Below are positions 31,061-40,379 of a stretch of DNA of 64,000 nucleotides, piece by piece (position 1 is the first letter of the stretch; each line of letters begins with the position of its first letter). Both the position numbers and the translations under genes were made by a program. Origin of the DNA: Bacillota bacterium. GTDB taxonomy: Bacteria; Bacillota; Bacilli; Paenibacillales; Paenibacillaceae. The DNA is taken from the NCBI GenBank assembly GCA_023460795.1, contig JAEWPC010000049.1, positions 62,001-126,000 on the forward strand, in the 5' to 3' direction. The notes under the pieces are model-generated. The model was not told the DNA's origin and ran no database searches. It worked only from the letters and a program-made list of their open reading frames with translations.

Positions 31061-34000
31061 ATGGCTAACGAATATCGAGTCGGGCTAATCGCGCCTCATC
31101 TGGATGGAGAATATTACGGCAGAATTATCCCGGATATCCACCAATACGTGCGTTCGAAACATTCGCGTCTGTTCGCTATACAGTCTGCCGACGAGACTTT
31201 GGGTATTGCCCGCCTCGAGGATCCGGTTGCTTTTAATCTCATAGATGCTTGGATTCTCGTGCTGCCAATGGCCAGCGCCTACTTCCAGGAGCTGCTCAAC
31301 AAGAGCGGCAAGCCGGTAGTCGGAGTAGGCTTTCCGCCTCCTCATGCGCAAATGCATTCCGTCGTCGTGAGCAATCGCGAGAGCATGCGGCAAGCGGTGC
31401 TGCATCTCATCGACGCTCACGGACACGAGCGCATCGCCTTCATCGGCAACTTGGATCAGTACGATCTTTACGAACGATACATGGGTTATCGCGAGGCGTT
31501 GTCGGAGCGCGGGTTGCCGTTCGACGAACGGCTCGTATTCGACGCGGACGACAATCTGCTCGAGAGCGGTGCGCAAGGGGCGGAAGAACTGCTCGCCAGG
31601 AGCGATGCGCTGGGCTTCTCGGCGATCGTAGGAGGCACCGATCTGAATGCGATCGGCGCGATTAACGCGCTGCGCGAGAGGGGTTATGACGTTCCGGGCG
31701 ACGTCGCGGTCATCGGGTTCGATGACATTCCGCAATCGTCCACGAATTATCCGTCGCTGACGACGGTGGGCCAGTCATTCGACAAGGTTGCGATGCAAGC
31801 GGTCGAGCGGGTGTTCGACCTGCTCGAGGGCCGATCGTTCGAGGACAACTTAACCTACGTGCCCGCCCCATTCATTCCCCGCGCTTCATGCGGCTGCCTG
31901 AATCCTACCTTCGCGACGGGGCCGGAAGAGATCGCGAATATCGCGCAAAGCCTATCCCAGCTTCGAACGTCGCTTCATCGGATTACGACGAACAACTACA
32001 AGATGACGCACGCGCTGATCAAGGCGACCCAAGAAGAGAAAATACACATCGAAAGCCTGTTCTGGAACTTATCCCACTGGGGCTGCCTGGCGTTATGGGA
32101 GACGGATAAGCGCGGCGTTCGGCGGCTTGTCGTCAAACAGACGTTCAGCAGGCGCGGGGACGCCGTGCCGCCGATCGGCGAGACGTACCGGCTGGAGGAC
32201 TTCCCCCCGCTGCGTTATTTGCCTCCGAGCGCGCAGCCCGGCGGCGAAGACATGGTCATCGTTCACCCGGTCATGTCCGAATTGCAGGATTGGGGGTATA
32301 TCGCGCTTAGCACTCCGGCCGATCCGCTGAACAACTTCGTGGCGAACGACATTGCCCGGCACAGCTTCTCGATCTTGGCGGTGGCCATGGAGCGGGATAT
32401 GCTCGTCCATCAGATCCGGTCATTCGCTGAGAAGCTGGAGCTCGTGGCCCGGACGACGAACGACGGGATATGGGATTGGAATTTGTCGACGAATAAGATC
32501 GAATGGAACGTCAGGGCGCGTTCGATGCTGAGCTCCGCGGCCGTGACGGTGACGGAAGCGCCGAGATCGTTCCTGGCGCATATTCATCGCGAGGATCAGT
32601 CGGAGGTGCGGGAGGCGTTCCGCAAGACGATTACGAACCATACGCCGATCCAGTGCGAGTTCCGGATCGTTGGATCGAACGGCGGGCAGATCTGGGTGTA
32701 TCTGGCCGGGGACTGCATCCGCGATACGTCGACCGGAGCCGTCCGCATTATCGGCTCGCTCACGGATATTACGGAGAAAAAGTCGAACGAGGCGCGCATC
32801 ATTCATATGGCGTATTACGACGCGCTTACGGGTCTTCCGAATCGCCTCTTGCTCCAAGAGCGGCTGCGTAAGGCGATGTCCGATCGCGAGCAGGACGGCG
32901 GGAAGATGGCGGTGTTCCTCATCGACTTGGACCGCTTCAAGATCGTCAACGATACGCTCGGCCATCAAGTAGGAGACCTGCTGCTGATTCGCGTAGCGGA
33001 GATGCTGAAGGATTGCGTCGGGAGCGAGAATACGATCGCGAGGCTTGGCGGCGACGAATTCATCGTCATGTTCCCGTCGATCGAAAACGAGGACGAGGTG
33101 TCGGAGGTCGCCGATCGCGTTCTGAGCAAGCTGTCCGAGCCGGTCGTGCTCGAAGGCACGAAGTTCTACTTATCGGCGAGCATCGGCGCAAGCTTGTATC
33201 CTTCCGATGGGGTGGACTCGGAGACGTTGATTAAATTCGCAGATCTGGCGATGTACCAGTCCAAGAAGAGCGGCGGCAACCGGCTTGGCTATTACACGGA
33301 AAACCTCGGCGTACAGCAGGTAGAGCGAGTGAACATGGAAAGCGGGCTGCGCCTTGCTCTCGAACGCGGCGAGTTCGTGCTGCATTATCAACCGCAAATT
33401 TCGCTGGCGACGGGCAATGTCTACGGGGCGGAAGCGCTCATTCGCTGGCAATTGCCGAGCGGTAAGATCGTGCAGCCGGGCGAATTCATTCCGTTGGCGG
33501 AAGAGACCGGACTTATTATCCCGATCGGGGAGTGGGTGCTCGACAAAGCCTGCCAAGCCTGCAAGCAATGGATCGCGGACGGCATGGTCACTGCCGTAGT
33601 CTCGGTGAACATCTCTTCGCAGCAGTTCCAACGAGGGGATTTTCCGGAATTGGTCAGGCAAGTGCTGCGCAATACCGGCATTCAGCCGAACAACCTATGC
33701 TTGGAGATTACCGAGCATATGGCGGTCTTGAACATAGAGCATACGATCCAAGTGTTGAAGGAGCTTGTCGATATCGGCGTCCGCATCGCGATCGACGACT
33801 TCGGCATCGGCCAATCCTCGCTCGTACTCCTGAAGAGACTGCCGCTCCACGTGCTGAAGATCGATCCTTCGTTCATCTTCCATATGACCGATAACGGCTC
33901 CGACGAAGCGATCGTCAAGGGCATTATTGAGATGTCGCACGGCCTCGGCCTGGCGGTTACCGCGGAAGGGGTCGAGACCGAGGCGCAGCTTCTTCGTCTG

Positions 34001-34120
34001 CAGCAGCTCGGCTGCGACCGGATTCAAGGCTACTATACGGGCCGTCCGATGCCTTCGGAGCAATTCATCGGTTACTTCCAATCTCTGATCTCAACCGAGA
34101 CTTCGAGGTGGCGGGCTTAA
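31061..34120 (+). CDS. LacI-like sensor/PAS/GGDEF/EAL c-di-GMP enzyme
   Basis: 1019 aa. Residues 1-275 are a LacI-type ligand domain (GLIAPHLDGEYYGRIIPDI at the start, AVIGFDDIPQSSTNYPSLTTV at the end) with neither helix-turn-helix nor signal peptide, so it must sense a cytoplasmic ligand. A ~180-residue linker region follows, then PAS (about 455-570), GGDEF with intact RLGGDEF (663-667), and EAL with intact EAL (791-793), EITEH, IDDFGIG, KID and EGVE motifs. Both making and breaking of c-di-GMP are possible from sequence. Its stop overlaps the stop of the convergent ABC ATPase gene. Confidence 0.9.
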   Translation: MANEYRVGLIAPHLDGEYYGRIIPDIHQYVRSKHSRLFAIQSADETLGIARLEDPVAFNLIDAWILVLPMASAYFQELLNKSGKPVVGVGFPPPHAQMHSVVVSNRESMRQAVLHLIDAHGHERIAFIGNLDQYDLYERYMGYREALSERGLPFDERLVFDADDNLLESGAQGAEELLARSDALGFSAIVGGTDLNAIGAINALRERGYDVPGDVAVIGFDDIPQSSTNYPSLTTVGQSFDKVAMQAVERVFDLLEGRSFEDNLTYVPAPFIPRASCGCLNPTFATGPEEIANIAQSLSQLRTSLHRITTNNYKMTHALIKATQEEKIHIESLFWNLSHWGCLALWETDKRGVRRLVVKQTFSRRGDAVPPIGETYRLEDFPPLRYLPPSAQPGGEDMVIVHPVMSELQDWGYIALSTPADPLNNFVANDIARHSFSILAVAMERDMLVHQIRSFAEKLELVARTTNDGIWDWNLSTNKIEWNVRARSMLSSAAVTVTEAPRSFLAHIHREDQSEVREAFRKTITNHTPIQCEFRIVGSNGGQIWVYLAGDCIRDTSTGAVRIIGSLTDITEKKSNEARIIHMAYYDALTGLPNRLLLQERLRKAMSDREQDGGKMAVFLIDLDRFKIVNDTLGHQVGDLLLIRVAEMLKDCVGSENTIARLGGDEFIVMFPSIENEDEVSEVADRVLSKLSEPVVLEGTKFYLSASIGASLYPSDGVDSETLIKFADLAMYQSKKSGGNRLGYYTENLGVQQVERVNMESGLRLALERGEFVLHYQPQISLATGNVYGAEALIRWQLPSGKIVQPGEFIPLAEETGLIIPIGEWVLDKACQACKQWIADGMVTAVVSVNISSQQFQRGDFPELVRQVLRNTGIQPNNLCLEITEHMAVLNIEHTIQVLKELVDIGVRIAIDDFGIGQSSLVLLKRLPLHVLKIDPSFIFHMTDNGSDEAIVKGIIEMSHGLGLAVTAEGVETEAQLLRLQQLGCDRIQGYYTGRPMPSEQFIGYFQSLISTETSRWRA

Positions 34121-34851
34121 TAGGACGAGTTCGGCCAGCGGATCCGGCGGGCGGGGTCCGCCATCGACGTTGATCTCGCGTTGAGCATGGCGTCAGCTAG
34201 GCTCAGACCCTGCTCGCGGATCTCGTCCATGTAGACGTCCGCCCGGATGAGCCCTTTGTGGAGGATGATCGCCCGGTCGATCACGTTCTCGATCTCGTCG
34301 ATCAAGTGCGTCGTCATGAGCACCGTCTCGTTCCCCGTCAGTCCTTCGATGATCCGCTTGATGGAGTCGTGCCTGGAGAAAATGTCTTTGCCGACGAACG
34401 GCTCATCCATGATGAGGTAGTCGGCTTTCTTGGCAAGGCCGGCGCAAAGCTCCAGCTTCATCTTTTGCCCCTTGGAGAACGTTCTGATTCGCCGGTTCGC
34501 CGGCAATTCGTAGGCTCTCAGCAATTCGTCGTAATACGGTCGGTCGAAGCGGGGGAAGAACTCCGCTAGGAACTCCGCGTATTTCGGGGGCGTCAGGTTC
34601 GGGAGGAAGCTGCCCTCTTCGGTCATGAACGCCATCCGCGCATATTGCTCGGCGGCAGGTTTGCCGTCGATCCGAACTTCCCTATCGCGAACCTCCCCCA
34701 TCCCCATGATCGCTTTGAGCAACGTCGTTTTGCCGCTGCCGTTTTCCCCGAGAATGCCTACCACTTCGCCTTTGTTAATCGTAATATCGTTGACGTACAT
34801 CAGCGCGTTGCTGATGGGATACTGCTTATCCACGCGTATCAATTCGATCAC
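34117..34851 (-). CDS. ABC transporter ATP-binding protein
   Basis: 244 aa. Walker A GENGSGKTT, Walker B YLIMDEP, switch His in MTTHLIDE, and a degenerate signature FSKGQKMKLEL in place of LSGGQ. This style is that of YtrB-like ATPases found behind GntR/YtrA regulators. It is the last gene of a four-gene operon: GntR regulator, membrane protein, anchored extracellular protein, ATPase. Export of an envelope-active compound or self-protection is likely but not shown. Confidence 0.9.
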   Translation of the reverse strand: MIELIRVDKQYPISNALMYVNDITINKGEVVGILGENGSGKTTLLKAIMGMGEVRDREVRIDGKPAAEQYARMAFMTEEGSFLPNLTPPKYAEFLAEFFPRFDRPYYDELLRAYELPANRRIRTFSKGQKMKLELCAGLAKKADYLIMDEPFVGKDIFSRHDSIKRIIEGLTGNETVLMTTHLIDEIENVIDRAIILHKGLIRADVYMDEIREQGLSLADAMLNARSTSMADPARRIRWPNSSY

Positions 34852-34878
34852 GGACGACGCACCTCCGTTCTGGCTCTG

Positions 34879-36156
34879 TTATTCGATCGTAATATTCGAG
34901 AATTGCCGATAATCCATCTGATCGTACATGAATCCGTTAGCTTGCGGGAGTTGGTTAAGCGCCTCGACGCTATCGTCGTTCAAGTCGGTCGCGAGCTCTC
35001 CCTTGTATACGAGCTCGGATCGTTCGTAGACGTATACGTAACAGTGCCGCGGAAGGACGATGTCGTAATACGGATCGCCCGCGACCTTGCGCGTATCCCG
35101 GAACGTGCGGACGATATAAAATTTACCGTTGCGGTAGCTCGCCGCATAGATGCCTTGATAGGCGTCCTCCTCGCCGTCGGAGAACGAAGCCTTGAGGGTG
35201 TCGATTAACTCGACGCCCTTCGATAAGTCGAAGCTCAGCAGATAACGCTGACCGCTTCCCCTGAAGCTCAGATTCAACGCCTGTTGCTTATCGTCGACGA
35301 AGGCTTCATAGTTTTCCCCGTACGTTTCCGCCCCGCTTGGCGTATCCGGCCGGTCCGGCAGGTAGAACTCCTGAACCGTCGCTTCCCCTAATAACTTCCC
35401 GCTAGCGGCGTCGTAGCTTCTCAGCTTTAAAGCATGGTTCTCCACGCTGATCAGGACGAGCGAATCCCCGACGGATTCCAAACCGAGTACGTCGATGCCT
35501 GGCGATTGTCCCGAAGCGTTCTCTTCCAGCGGGACGTCAGCGACCTTACGGGCGGGGTAATCGTTCTTGTCGACCACCAAGCTTAAGCCCCAATCGAAAA
35601 AATTGAGCTCATATATGCCGCTGGTGCCCGTCGAATCGTACGTAACCGGCACCGTGAAATACACCTTGTCGCCGATTCTGGCGATGCCGTATTCGAGCGG
35701 GTTGGCGTACGTGACGGTGTTGCCGTTGCCGGATTGACCGTATTGGATCGGAGGAGTTACGTACGCCGTGCCGACGGGCATTAAATAGTTCTCGCCCGGC
35801 GGACGTCGGAAAGACATGATATCGAACTCTCGATTCCCGCCAACCCTGTATTCCGCGTCGCCGATCCGTTTGTTCATGCCGGGGATGTATCGATAGTTCT
35901 CCGGTTGGATCGGCTGCTTGAATATTTCCGTGCTCGTCTCGAGACGGCCTTCGTCCAGGCGCCAGGAAGTCCGGTGGTACCCGTCGCCGAGCTGTCCGCG
36001 GATGACGACGTCTTCGAGAACGTTGCGGTTGCCGCTTAAGTCTTTCAGCGCGAAGGTGCTGTCGTCTTTCATGCGGTAGAAGTGAAAGGCCATTGCGACG
36101 ATAAGGGCAAGCGCTGCGATCAGAACGGGAATAGCGGCATGTTTTCTCAGTTGCAT
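34879..36156 (-). CDS. Anchored extracellular protein of the GntR/ABC operon
   Basis: 425 aa. One N-terminal membrane anchor (about residues 8-28), then ~395 extracellular residues of mostly beta prediction with repeated strands such as SLVLISVENHALKLRSYDAASGKLL, suggesting a propeller-like fold. No lipobox and no family recognised. AAAGGAGG sets the start to ATG 36156 or the adjacent TTG 36159. It lies between the membrane subunit and the ATPase gene, so it probably works with this transporter as a sensor or accessory part. Confidence 0.72.
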   Translation of the reverse strand: MQLRKHAAIPVLIAALALIVAMAFHFYRMKDDSTFALKDLSGNRNVLEDVVIRGQLGDGYHRTSWRLDEGRLETSTEIFKQPIQPENYRYIPGMNKRIGDAEYRVGGNREFDIMSFRRPPGENYLMPVGTAYVTPPIQYGQSGNGNTVTYANPLEYGIARIGDKVYFTVPVTYDSTGTSGIYELNFFDWGLSLVVDKNDYPARKVADVPLEENASGQSPGIDVLGLESVGDSLVLISVENHALKLRSYDAASGKLLGEATVQEFYLPDRPDTPSGAETYGENYEAFVDDKQQALNLSFRGSGQRYLLSFDLSKGVELIDTLKASFSDGEEDAYQGIYAASYRNGKFYIVRTFRDTRKVAGDPYYDIVLPRHCYVYVYERSELVYKGELATDLNDDSVEALNQLPQANGFMYDQMDYRQFSNITIE

Positions 36157-36177
36157 CAATTCGGGGTTCCTCCTTTC

Positions 36178-36951
36178 TTAAGCGATCGTTCCTCTCTTCA
36201 TCAGCCGAACGCCGTGCCAGACGAACCACGCGCTTAGGACGATGAAAAGAATGCTGCTAGGATACAGGTTAGTCGGCGAATTGAAATGGATCGGCTCGTT
36301 CAATCGGTAGGCGAGCGTTCGGTACAGCAGCCACCCGGCGAAGGCGATCGGAACGAATCCGATATACGTTCTGCTCCGTTCGCACAGCGCGCCGTAGTAT
36401 ACGCCCGTTACGATGACGAGAAGCATCCCGAGCGAAGACAGCATTCGGCCGAACGTCATCGGAAGCAGCACGCGGAGAAACTCCGACCGAGCGAAGGCGA
36501 GGAACAAGCCGTTATTCATGACGTACCGGCCGTCCAGGTACGTCTCGGCTTTGCTCATGACGAGAGAATAACCGAGACGAATGCTGACGAGCTGCGCGGC
36601 GAAGAGCAGCAGGCAACCGGTGACGAAGACGATCAGCTTGGCGAAGTAGAGCGATTCTCTCGCGACGGGGAGCGACAAGTACGTATAGACGCTCTTGCTG
36701 CCCCAATAGCCGGCGTAGACGGATTTTAGAAAATAGAGGCACAAGAGCACCAACAAGCCGAGGAAAAGCAGAGAGCAGCCGGACGACGAATATAAATTCT
36801 CAAACCGGGCGTGCGAAGTATAGAAAGCGTAGTCCTTCGCCGCGGCGTTAAGGATAAAGAGCGGAAGGACGATCGCCGAGGCGCATAGGACCGCAAGGAA
36901 CTTCAGCCACATGCCGAATTCAACGTTGATCAGACGGTATAAGCCCTTCAA
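36178..36951 (-). CDS. ABC-2 type membrane subunit of the GntR operon
   Basis: About 257 aa with six predicted membrane segments. GAGGTGG six bases before TTG 36951 makes that the best start; ATG 36990 and ATG 36966 are in frame but have no site. The opening LYRLINVEFGMWLKFLAVL and alternating long hydrophobic helices fit ABC-2/YtrC-D-like permeases that pair with YtrB ATPases. Only one permease gene is present, so it would act as a homodimer (inference). Confidence 0.75.
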   Translation of the reverse strand: MKGLYRLINVEFGMWLKFLAVLCASAIVLPLFILNAAAKDYAFYTSHARFENLYSSSGCSLLFLGLLVLLCLYFLKSVYAGYWGSKSVYTYLSLPVARESLYFAKLIVFVTGCLLLFAAQLVSIRLGYSLVMSKAETYLDGRYVMNNGLFLAFARSEFLRVLLPMTFGRMLSSLGMLLVIVTGVYYGALCERSRTYIGFVPIAFAGWLLYRTLAYRLNEPIHFNSPTNLYPSSILFIVLSAWFVWHGVRLMKRGTIA

Positions 36952-37014
36952 GGGGAACCACCTCATTGTATGATGGGAATCGTACAACATCGTGCTTTGG
37001 GAGAGGCAAATTGA

Positions 37015-37386
37015 TCAGTCCCACTGCTCGCTGATGAGCTCGATCACTCTCTTGTACGGCATTTGAATTTCTTTGGCCGAGTCGACGAACGACTTCACGA
37101 GCTCTTGCGTTAGCTCGGCTTCGATTCGGCGGAAGATCTCGTCGTCTACGTAGACGACGCTTCCCGACGTGCTGCTCGTACGGACGAAGCCTTCGTCCTC
37201 CATGAGCTTGAACGCCTTCTGCACCGTATTCGGATTGATGTTGAGCTGCGAAGCGACCTCGCGCCTTGACGGCAGCTTATCGCCGGAGACGGCTTTGCCA
37301 AGCAAGATTTGCTTCTTTACGTACAGGGCAGCTTGTTGATACACGGGATCTCGGTTGTTCAGCTTCAAGTCGTAAAAATGAAGCAC
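37015..37386 (-). CDS. GntR-family regulator, YtrA subfamily
   Basis: 123 aa, the short YtrA form without a large ligand domain. Winged helix: VYQQAALYVKKQILLGKAVSGDKLPSRREVASQLNINPNTVQKAFKLMEDEG, then a ~40-residue dimerising tail. It heads the operon with the membrane subunit, anchored protein and ATPase, and a 28-bp dyad lies 26 bp upstream of its start. It therefore most likely represses its own operon until an inducer arrives. Confidence 0.92.
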   Translation of the reverse strand: MLHFYDLKLNNRDPVYQQAALYVKKQILLGKAVSGDKLPSRREVASQLNINPNTVQKAFKLMEDEGFVRTSSTSGSVVYVDDEIFRRIEAELTQELVKSFVDSAKEIQMPYKRVIELISEQWD

Positions 37387-37411
37387 GTGTCCTCGTCCTC
37401 TCTTTCTTGCT

Positions 37412-37439
37412 TAATTGTATTATTGCAGTAGTACAATTA
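37412..37439 (-). promoter_or_regulatory. Operator dyad upstream of the GntR gene
   Basis: TAATTGTA at 37412-37419 mirrors TACAATTA at 37432-37439, and the 12-bp centre is itself partly symmetrical. This matches the size and AT-rich style of YtrA-type operators. Confidence 0.72.
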
Positions 37440-37493
37440 GGACGTCAAGCGGTAAATGCCGCTCGAAGAACGCAACTTGCGGCTAGCGGCAGA

Positions 37494-38471
37494 TCAATCG
37501 CGATAGAGAGCGGCGATCGCTCCCGCCTCGGCCGCAATGGCGGCGCGAAGCTCGCCGGGCGCCAGCGCTTCGGCATTACGGCCGTAGCCGAGCAGGATTT
37601 CGCAAGCCGATTCTAGCGTGTCGAACGTGACTGCGGCACGGATCCGTCCGTCGAGGGCATCCGCCTGATGCTCGCGAACGGAGACGAAGCGCTCGCGGCG
37701 GAACGCGTCGAAGCGATCGGCTGCGATCCTCACGCTTGCTTCGTAGCGAGGCAGGTTCGATTGGAAGCGGCGGACGGACGCCGTCCAGCTCGCCGCCAGG
37801 TCGAAGCCCGCGGGCCGCTCGAACGTCTCGCCCGTGATGCGCGCCTCGTCGATCCGCGAGATTCGGAACGTGCGCGGCTCGCCGCCGTCCGTCTCGGACA
37901 GCGTCATGACGTACCAGACTTGCGTCTTGGCGACCAAGCCGAGCGGGCAGACGAGCCGTGACTCGGCGGCTCCGGCATAACGGATGAGTAGCTTCCGCTC
38001 CGCCCATACGGCCTCCTGTACGATCGAGAGCATGGATCGACCGGCGGATGCGGATTCGCCGGTCGCGGAGGAGTCACGCCAACCGGCTCCATCGATATGG
38101 ATGCGTTGCCGGGCGAATTCGGCGTCCTGATGCGCGGCCGGAGGCAGCGCCGAGCGGAGCTTGCCGATCGCGGACGTTGCGCTTTCCTCCAGCCCGAGAT
38201 CCTTCACGATGCCCGACGTCTGCAGCACCAGTAAGGCGCTGATCTCGGCTGCCGTCATTCCGGTCAACCGATTGCGATAGCCTTCGGGAAGCGACCAGCC
38301 GCCGAGATGCCCCCGTTCCGCATAGACCGGAATGCCGGCAGCGCTTAGTGCCTCCATATCCCTGTGAATCGTCCGTTCCGACACTTCGAGTTGCTCCGCA
38401 AGCGATTTGGACGACATTCGTCCATTTGCATGCAACAGTCTTAGCAAGGTCAACAAGCGATCCGCGCGCAT
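37494..38471 (-). CDS. WYL-domain transcriptional regulator (YobV/YafY-like)
   Basis: 325 aa. N-terminal HTH_11 helix-turn-helix (RLLTLLRLLHANGRMSSKSLAEQLEVSERTIHRDMEAL), then a WYL ligand domain around 140-220 (ERKLLIRYAG, WYVMTLSE) and the WCX dimerisation tail. AAAGGAG precedes ATG 38471. It is divergent from the short-chain dehydrogenase at 38585, a frequent pairing in which the WYL protein represses the dehydrogenase gene. GACA-GTCG-GTGTC at 38517-38529 may be part of its operator. Confidence 0.9.
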   Translation of the reverse strand: MRADRLLTLLRLLHANGRMSSKSLAEQLEVSERTIHRDMEALSAAGIPVYAERGHLGGWSLPEGYRNRLTGMTAAEISALLVLQTSGIVKDLGLEESATSAIGKLRSALPPAAHQDAEFARQRIHIDGAGWRDSSATGESASAGRSMLSIVQEAVWAERKLLIRYAGAAESRLVCPLGLVAKTQVWYVMTLSETDGGEPRTFRISRIDEARITGETFERPAGFDLAASWTASVRRFQSNLPRYEASVRIAADRFDAFRRERFVSVREHQADALDGRIRAAVTFDTLESACEILLGYGRNAEALAPGELRAAIAAEAGAIAALYRD

Positions 38472-38584
38472 CGTATCCGACTCCTTTCATATAGAGATAT
38501 CATAGCCTACGAATAAGACAGTCGGTGTCATATATGCAAATTATACTGAAGATGCAACGAATATTCGACAAACGGAGGCTATCG

Positions 38585-39463
38585 ATGATGAAACCATTGC
38601 AAGGACAAGTGGCGGTTGTCGCAGGGGCGACGAGAGGCGCGGGTCGCGCGATCGCGATCATGCTGGGAGCGGCGGGGGCGACCGTGTACGGAACGGGGCG
38701 CAGCGTGAAAGGAAGTCCTTCCGATATCGGGAGGAAGGAAACGATCGATGAGACGGCGGAGCTTGTGACCGCCCAAGGCGGCAGAGGCATCGCGGTGCAG
38801 GTCGACCATACGGTGCCGGAGCAAGTGGAAGCTCTGTTCGCCCGCGTACGCGAGGAGCAGGACGGGCGGCTCGACATCTTGGTTAACGACGTATGGGGCG
38901 GGGAGAAGCTGACCGAGTGGGGGACTCCGTTCTGGGAAGGCTCGCTGGACAAGGCGCTTCTCATGCAGCAACGGGCGGTTCACACTCATTTGATCACGAG
39001 CTATTATGCAACGCCGCTGCTCGTCGCTAGACAACGCGGACTGATTATTGAGATTACCGACGGCTTCGATTATCGGTACAGAGGCAATCTTCCTTATAGC
39101 CTGGCGAAAATATCGGTCATTCATCTGGCCGAAGCGCAAGCGGCCGAGCTTCGGCCGCATGGCGTAGCTGCCGTGGCGGTGACGCCGGGATTCCTGCGTT
39201 CTGAGGAGATGTTGGATTACTTCAAGGTGACGGAGGACAATTGGAGAGACGCCGGTGCGAAGGAGCCGCATTTTCTCCAGTCGGAGACGCCATTCTTCGT
39301 CGCGAAGGGCATAGCGGCGCTCGCGGCGGACCCGGACTTGATGAGCAAGTCGGGCAAGGTGTTCACGTCATGGGGGCTGTCCGACGATTACGGAATCGTC
39401 GACGTGGACGGCCGTACGCCGCATTGGGGTCGTTACGCTGCGGAGCAGGGATTTTACGACTAG
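38585..39463 (+). CDS. Short-chain dehydrogenase/reductase
   Basis: 292 aa from ATG 38585, six bases after GGAGG; the frame opens 20 codons earlier. Rossmann motif GATRGAGRAIA, DILVNDVWGG in the NNAG position, and catalytic YSLAK (Tyr-x-x-x-Lys). The C-terminal extension DYGIVDVDGRTPHWGRY is typical of a group of Bacillota SDRs that pair with WYL regulators. NAD(P)-dependent oxidoreductase of unknown substrate. Confidence 0.9.
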   Translation: MMKPLQGQVAVVAGATRGAGRAIAIMLGAAGATVYGTGRSVKGSPSDIGRKETIDETAELVTAQGGRGIAVQVDHTVPEQVEALFARVREEQDGRLDILVNDVWGGEKLTEWGTPFWEGSLDKALLMQQRAVHTHLITSYYATPLLVARQRGLIIEITDGFDYRYRGNLPYSLAKISVIHLAEAQAAELRPHGVAAVAVTPGFLRSEEMLDYFKVTEDNWRDAGAKEPHFLQSETPFFVAKGIAALAADPDLMSKSGKVFTSWGLSDDYGIVDVDGRTPHWGRYAAEQGFYD

Positions 39464-39471
39464 AATAACAG

Positions 39472-39505
39472 CAGGCGGCTACTCCGCATCACGGGTAGTC
39501 GCCTG
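39472..39505. terminator. Hairpin between the SDR and DUF4097 genes
   Basis: CAGGCGGCTAC (39472-39482) pairs with GTAGTCGCCTG (39495-39505). The T-run is weak on the plus strand. It sits between two convergent genes. Confidence 0.6.
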
Positions 39506-39512
39506 TAGGCGT

Positions 39513-40376
39513 TTATTTCTGCTCGATCGTAATGTTGCCGCTGTCCGCCCGCGCTTTCACGTAATCGGTCGTCAGGCGCTTGGACTCCGGATGCTTGACG
39601 CGGCCCGAATCGGCTTGCGCGTCGTAGAAGCCGGCGAAGTCCGCGGGCACCTGCACGTAAATGTTGCCGCTGTCCGCCTCGATGTTCGTCTCCGCGTTGG
39701 TGAGCTTGTAGAGCTTGATATTGCCGGAATCGACGGAAAGGTCGGCAGCTCCGGCGACATCGTTCAACCGCATGTTCCCGGAATCCGCGTCGACGGTTAC
39801 GTTCGCCTCGAGCCCGTTCGCGGTCACGTTGCCGGAATCGATGTCGATGTTCACCTCTCCGCCCTTGAAACGGTTGATCGTCACGTTGCCGGAGTCGATG
39901 TCGATCGTCGTGCTCCGAGGGGCGGCGATCGCGGCGTCCGTGATCGTCACGTTGCCCGAGTCCAGCTTGAGGTCCAACGCCTCCCACTGCGCGCCGTCGG
40001 CAAGAGAGATCGTAAGCTTCTCTTTGCCGCGGAAGGAATCGAAGTCGAAGAAATGGAACCAGCGTTGAGGCTTCTGCCTCAGGTCAAGCATCAGCGTTCC
40101 GTCGGCGATTTCGGTAACCAGCGTATCCGAGACCATCTTCTCCGTGCCCTCGCCGTCGAGGCGGATCGAATTCGTTCCGTCCGTGCTCTTCGTAAACGTG
40201 ATATCTACGTTATAATCGCTCTTGATCTGCAGTCGCTGCAGCGCTTCGTTACCGAACGTCCAGGATTTCTCTACGGGCGTTAAATCGCCGCCGGTCCGCC
40301 AGTTGTAAGAAGCAATGCCGGCTACCCCGACCAGAATAAGCGCGACCCCCGCGATGACCCATAATTTTCTAACCAT
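39513..40376 (-). CDS. DUF4097 beta-repeat protein with seven DSGN motifs
   Basis: 287 aa. An N-terminal membrane anchor (about 5-25), then a right-handed beta-solenoid-like DUF4097 domain. From about residue 140 the motif DSGN occurs seven times plus one DSGR, each starting a strand (DSGNVTIT, DSGNVTIN, DSGNIKLY and so on), about 17-20 residues apart. Such proteins are usually partners of a DUF1700 (HAAS) protein and a PadR regulator, as here, and are thought to form an envelope-facing scaffold. Function unproven. Confidence 0.88.
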   Translation of the reverse strand: MVRKLWVIAGVALILVGVAGIASYNWRTGGDLTPVEKSWTFGNEALQRLQIKSDYNVDITFTKSTDGTNSIRLDGEGTEKMVSDTLVTEIADGTLMLDLRQKPQRWFHFFDFDSFRGKEKLTISLADGAQWEALDLKLDSGNVTITDAAIAAPRSTTIDIDSGNVTINRFKGGEVNIDIDSGNVTANGLEANVTVDADSGNMRLNDVAGAADLSVDSGNIKLYKLTNAETNIEADSGNIYVQVPADFAGFYDAQADSGRVKHPESKRLTTDYVKARADSGNITIEQK

Positions 40377-40379
40377 GAA

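Noticed and set aside
34117..34120. Overlapping stop codons of the c-di-GMP gene and the convergent ABC ATPase
   Set aside because: Tail-to-tail overlaps of a few bases are common; no sign of a frameshift or truncation in either protein.
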